This document shows positions 60,346 to 64,000 of a DNA stretch of 64,000 bases, one piece after another; position 1 is the first letter of the stretch; the number at the start of each line of letters is the position of its first letter. Source of the DNA: Stratiolaelaps scimitus (Eukaryota; Arthropoda; Arachnida; Mesostigmata; Laelapidae); contig JABWDB010000035.1 in assembly GCA_019614645.1 (NCBI GenBank), positions 3,596,001 to 3,660,000 on the forward strand, given 5' to 3'. Made by a program: the position numbers and the translations under genes. The notes beneath the pieces were generated by a model. That model saw nothing but the letters and a program-made list of their open reading frames with translations. It made no database searches and was not told the origin of the DNA.

Positions 60346-60880
60346 CTATAAATTTGGGAGTATATTTCTTCTGGATCTTGTCGTAGTTTCGACAATATCA
60401 AATATTTTTGCAACCATCGTCGGTTGTTTCAACATCATTTTTTCAAGCAAGACTTTATCTAGGGCGTTATGACGCTGGACGACATCTACAATATTTACGT
60501 TCTCTTTGTCACATTTACATTTATATGCCACTCGTCTTATAAAATTTTTATACACTTTCGTTAAAAGGTCCTTATCTTTCTTGAGACCTGGGTGCCAGAC
60601 CGGCCCAGCATAGGTTATCACAGGTTCGACGTAGGTTCTGAACAGTAGTACGTATAGGTTTGGATAGGCAATTGTGAACGTACGAATTATCCAATTGCTT
60701 CGCTGACTAGCTTTAAGAGCAACGTCTGCAGTATGTTCAGAGTATTTTAGACTAGTTGATGTGATTATATCTAGATCTCTAATAGCTTTTTGTGATTTAA
60801 GTTCTATGCTACCAATGGAGTACTTTTGTTTAGTATTTCCGTGTCCAAAATGCGCCGTGCTGCATTTTAATATAAATGCA
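60346..60880 (-). mobile_element. CR1/L2-like LINE fragment (RT C-terminal end)
   Basis: The minus-strand frame is open from about 60875 to 60346. Blocks are KCSTAHFGHGNTKQKYSIGS (60.8 kb), AIRDLDIITSTSLKYSEHTA, LYVLLFRTYVEPVITYAGPV, WHPGLKKDKDLLTKVYKNFI and RHNALDKVLLEKMM. This is the typical ending of CR1/Jockey-type reverse transcriptases. After the stop there is a short 3' UTR with AATAAA and a (TTA)n tail (plus-strand ATAATAATAATAA at 60186..60198). It lies between exons 2 and 3 of the PEP-synthase-like gene. Confidence 0.85.
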
Positions 60881-61492
60881 TAATAATTTCAATAAAAATG
60901 CTATTGAAATGATATGCTATCAGCCGAGTGAACACATCAGTTAATTTCGATATTTAAAGTATATTTCACTTGTTGAAGGAACACCTTCATTCGTTCGAGC
61001 TTCACAATCATCGCGCATCATAAAAAATATATATAAATATAAAAGCTCACAGTTGGCGCTAAGGGAAACTTCCTTTGTATGCCCATTTTTAATCAGCTAA
61101 TTTACAATAAAAAAATGTGCTAATATTTTTCAAAGCGATATTTGTAATCTTGTTTCGTTCAAGTATTTTTCTTGGGCGCACTTTGTCAACATCTATTGTG
61201 TGCCATGGTATACATATGGTTGGGGAATTCTTGTCTGGCCTCATTTGACAGAAGGGTTTCTCGGTTCCTCTCTATGCATAGTGTATGTTTTAAATGTTTC
61301 ATCAGCTATGGTCCTAGACGTGTAGCTAATGTAAGTACTTCCATTTGCAGTTCCAAGTACCGCAAGGTGTATGCGTCACAACAGTCGCTTACAAGGAGTT
61401 TGTCTCCACTTAATTCGTGGCCGAGGCGTTCGAAGAGCTAGAAGAGGTTATAGCGTCGAACCCCACACTCAAGGAACTCCGTGAAGCGATAG

Positions 61493-61841
61493 GTAGGCTC
61501 GAGGGACGACGACCTACAATGACCTACAAGAAAGGTCGACTACCAATGTCGTTGCATTGCGACGACATTGGTAGCAGACTGCCAACGCCATTGGATGCAT
61601 TGTTCTCTAATTGAGATCAAACATTTTACTCTTGACTTTGCTTCAACACACTTGTAAAGTCAACGACTTCTGTTTCGTGAGAGATCGAGAGTGTTCCTCC
61701 TATATCCCGAGACCCATGAACAAAATCTAGGATTCGAAGAACAAAAAAAAGGAAAACGCACATATGTATATAGTGTTATACTCTATTGATGTTCTCCGCG
61801 CTCACATATTTTCCAATGGGCTCACATTCGCCCAATCATAG
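61493..61841. other. Intron of the PEP-synthase-like gene with a perfect hairpin
   Basis: Between the GTAGGC donor at 61493 and the acceptor at 61841. It contains the inverted repeat CTACCAATGTCGT (61540..61552) / ACGACATTGGTAG (61562..61574), 13 bp with a 9-nt loop. The ORF continuing from the exon into this stretch (to 61614) is read-through. Confidence 0.55.
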
Positions 61842-62067
61842 CCGTGGCAGAACTGCCACAATCGATTGCGTTGGCGCTATCGCAAAAGGTGAACCCCTCA
61901 CTTCGTTATGCTGTTCGCTCATCTGCTTGCGGCGAAGATTCGGAGGAGACATCGGCTGCGGGTCAAATGGAAACCATATTAGGAGTCAAGGGACCTGAAC
62001 AGGTGTTCAAAGCTGTTTCGCGTTGTTGGGCCAGTCAGTTTTCATTTATCGCGCTACAGTATCGCAG

Positions 62068-63164
62068 GTTCGTATTTGGAGATCTGCATTATTGGCCATG
62101 ACATCAACCACTAAAATGAAAAGAGGGGAGAACATGTAATACCTTTGTTATAATTAAATTAATCACGATCTCACACTACAATGAGGAAAATTCGATACTT
62201 CCGAGAATAGAGGAATTCGTCTAGGAAATAACAGGGAAGTATGAAACAATGAATATCTTTTAAATTATAGTCGTTGGCTCTCAATGCTAAAGAACTATAC
62301 AATTCCGTGATTTTCTCGAATGAGTAGAAATGTGACATTTTCTTTACCTAGTTGTTTTTCCCATAATCTAAATATAGAACGATTGTCGTGTAGTACAATA
62401 CGATTCTACATAGGTAGGCAAGAGTGTGAGCCCCCGCGGTTGGAGGACGTCGATTCGTGGAAACATTTACATGAGACGTTAGCCTTCACTGAAGCGGTGT
62501 AAACAATATTCAATTGGAAGCGATATAAGAGGAAATCTGCATGCCTTGCCCACAAGATTATTAACACATGCCGCCCCTTATTCTCTTCTATTGCATAATA
62601 ATCATGTGGAATTGGCTACACAATTTGAGCCGTATGATATGTCAACAGTAAAATCGCCTAAACCCAAAGGACTTGTGACGTTTTGTAATCTTCATGTGAC
62701 GAAACATACCCAATGCTGTAAATTCACCTGTATAACACCCTCATGTTTCTCTATACTGTTTCTAAATTTCATGAGATTTTCTAATGCGAAGCTTTTTAAT
62801 AGATATAAGTACAACGAGGCAACCCTATCTCCATTTTATGTACCCTTAGAGACTGGGAGATGGAGCGTCCTTCAAAAGGGCTCTTACATTTTCGTTGTTG
62901 AATAGTGATACTCTTCTTAATTTGTCGTACACGTTCACGGGGTGCAATTTTTGCCCAAATTATATGAATTATTATAATACATTTCTTTTAATTCATAGAG
63001 AAGATTAACTGTTTGCCAGTCAACCTAAATGAAATGAATAATTATTGCAAATTTTGCTTTAATTCAATAGAGAAAACTAACTGATTGACAAATTGTACTA
63101 TCAGATTGCATTAATGACAAAGGCAGACGACGTAAACTATCGGATATTGCTGTTTCGTTTGCAG
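62068..63164. other. Intron or gap of the PEP-synthase-like gene
   Basis: An exon with the AGMGVVVQ / FTRDPVTG / ANYGLGE type blocks would be expected here from family order, but none is found in any frame. The frames at 62320..62502 and 62546..62905 (+) match nothing I recognise. Confidence 0.4.
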
Positions 63165-63329
63165 AGCGTGGTGTCGGCAGCAGCAGATCCCGATTCATTT
63201 GTGGTCGCCAAAACTCAAGATAGTCGAGAGGTGGAATTTGTTCTCGAAGAATTGGGAGAGAAGAAACTCTCCACTGTTCTGTCTGGTTTGTAGATGCCGT
63301 TGTTGCTTTTCTTTGTTAGCTAACTCTCA

Positions 63330-64000
63330 ATTCAATTTCAATTCACTTCAATTCAAAAACACCTTTATAAACAGAAGGGGGTTATACATTTGGTGTACAA
63401 AAGTTAGTCAGTGCATAGGATATGCATGAGTGTCTCTGAGCATTCGTGTCGCTCGAAAAGAAAACATATTATTGACTCTTTCGGTCCTGGCGATTTGTAC
63501 TGATGATGTGGTTTGTCCACTCCGCAGATTATTTTGTCTGACATTAAAATATTTATAATACGAGTTTGAAGATAGTAACCTTTTGTAAAATCGCATATCT
63601 GCCTGTTTGTGTATGTCAGTAATCGGAGGTAAGGTAAGAGTCGAGCGATCAATTCCACATCTAAGCGAGACGCGTGTTAAGAACTTTGATTGAACTCGCT
63701 CCATAGCGTCTAAATGTTTCTTAAGATATGGTCGTCAAACTTCACAGCAGTATGTAAATTTCGGTATAACTAAGCTCTTATAGAGTTGCATATAAAGTTC
63801 CGGCTTTTTCACAATAAAACAACGAAATAATGTGTTACAAATTAACGTTGCGGACTGAATGACTTGTGTAATATGAAGGTTAAAATCCAAGTCCGGTGAG
63901 ACCATCACGCCCAGGTCCCTCATACATTTCACAATCGGTATAGGCTGGGCGTTATATAAGAGTATATATGTGAGGGTCTGATAGACATAATGTGCCACAT
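63330..64000 (-). mobile_element. CR1/L2-like LINE, 3' part, running off the window end
   Basis: The minus-strand frame 63998..63735 reads PIVKCMRDLGVMVSPDLDFN, LHITQVIQSATLICNTLFRC and LYKSLVIPKFTYCCEV. Then comes TGA where relatives have Trp, and it continues in frame as RPYLKKHLDAMERVQSKFL in 63704..63408. The last part is frameshift-free to the stop. It ends in a GAATTGAA-type tail (plus-strand CAATTCAATTTCAATTC near 63329..63355), like the relic at 14.6 kb. The 5' part lies beyond position 64000. Confidence 0.85.

Larger units (their letters stand above)
59002..63285 (+). pseudogene. PEP-synthase / PPDK-like gene, exons with in-frame stop and gaps
   Basis: Exons read from splice sites: 59002-59219 (hydrophobic N-terminus, MGPTELVLYFIYRVALYIWQ, donor ATG|GTGAGT); 59625 to about 59830 (GRSFCLPQPV, AGGLRISCIHPMRRWRVAFN); 61351-61492 (VPQGVCVTTVAYKEFV, TAA, FVAEAFEELEEVIASN); 61842-62067 (LRYAVRSSACGEDSEETSAA, GQMETILGV, CWASQFSFIALQYRR); 63165-63285 (SVVSAAADPDSFVV). 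The VPQGxCVTT and VRSSAxGEDS blocks belong to the ATP-grasp (PPDK N-terminal) domain, which is ATP-binding; arthropods carry PEP-synthase-like proteins of this kind. Phases join exactly between the third and fourth exons. TAA at 61411-61413 is in frame with conserved sequence on both sides. The stretch linking PMRRWR to VPQG, and the exon expected between QYRR and SVVSAAADPD, were not found. A LINE fragment sits in the first gap. Probably a pseudogene, or a gene with an assembly error. Confidence 0.68.

Overview
The window is animal genomic DNA, most likely from an arthropod and possibly a mite or other chelicerate. The evidence is split genes with GT-AG introns of about 150 to 1500 bp, long AT-rich intergenic stretches full of (TA)n and (ATT)n microsatellites, R1-like and CR1/L2-like non-LTR retrotransposon relics, a Ty3/gypsy element, and gene families common in arthropods (a secreted GMC oxidoreductase, a knottin-type peptide, a PEP-synthase-like gene). 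The species cannot be named from the sequence alone. All exon structures below were read by hand from splice sites and reading frame.

Layout. 0.8-2.6 kb (-): a decayed GMC oxidoreductase copy. 3.6-4.3 kb (-): an R1-like LINE fragment. 5.8-12.1 kb (-): an intact 10-exon, 595-aa secreted GMC oxidoreductase. 13.8-14.6 kb (+): a CR1/L2-like LINE relic. 15-27 kb is mostly non-coding, apart from the last exon of an unidentified Cys-containing, Tyr/Ser/Arg-rich protein at 19.4-20.06 kb (-). 27.4-28.7 kb (-): casein kinase II beta, 4 exons, 220 aa. 33.4-35.0 kb (+): checkpoint kinase CHK1, 2 exons, 475 aa. 37.6-38.2 kb (-): a two-exon, 51-aa secreted six-cysteine peptide with a cystine-knot spacing. 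A candidate secreted-protein first exon is divergent from it at 38.5 kb (+). 42.3-44.2 kb (-): the GATAD1 zinc-finger protein, with an Ala/acidic-rich ORF upstream at 45.4-46.1 kb. 48.0-52.0 kb (+): a damaged Ty3/gypsy element with two 223-bp terminal repeats. 52.6-55.2 kb: a gamma-tubulin complex component 4 (GCP4) homologue in two pieces that face each other, the N-terminal exons on + (with a nonsense codon) and the C-terminal exons on -. 56.1-58.3 kb (-): an R1-like LINE. 59.0-63.3 kb (+): exons of a PEP-synthase/PPDK-like gene, interrupted by an in-frame TAA and a LINE insertion. 63.3-64.0 kb (-): another CR1/L2-like LINE running off the end.

The intact housekeeping genes (CK2 beta, CHK1, GATAD1) lie between TE-rich stretches. 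Two other conserved genes (GCP4 and the PEP-synthase-like gene) and a GMC paralogue are broken. The right-hand 16 kb, which is densest in transposons, holds both the inverted GCP4 and the broken PEP-synthase gene. The most novel item is the compact cystine-knot peptide gene and the possibly related Cys motif at 20.05 kb.
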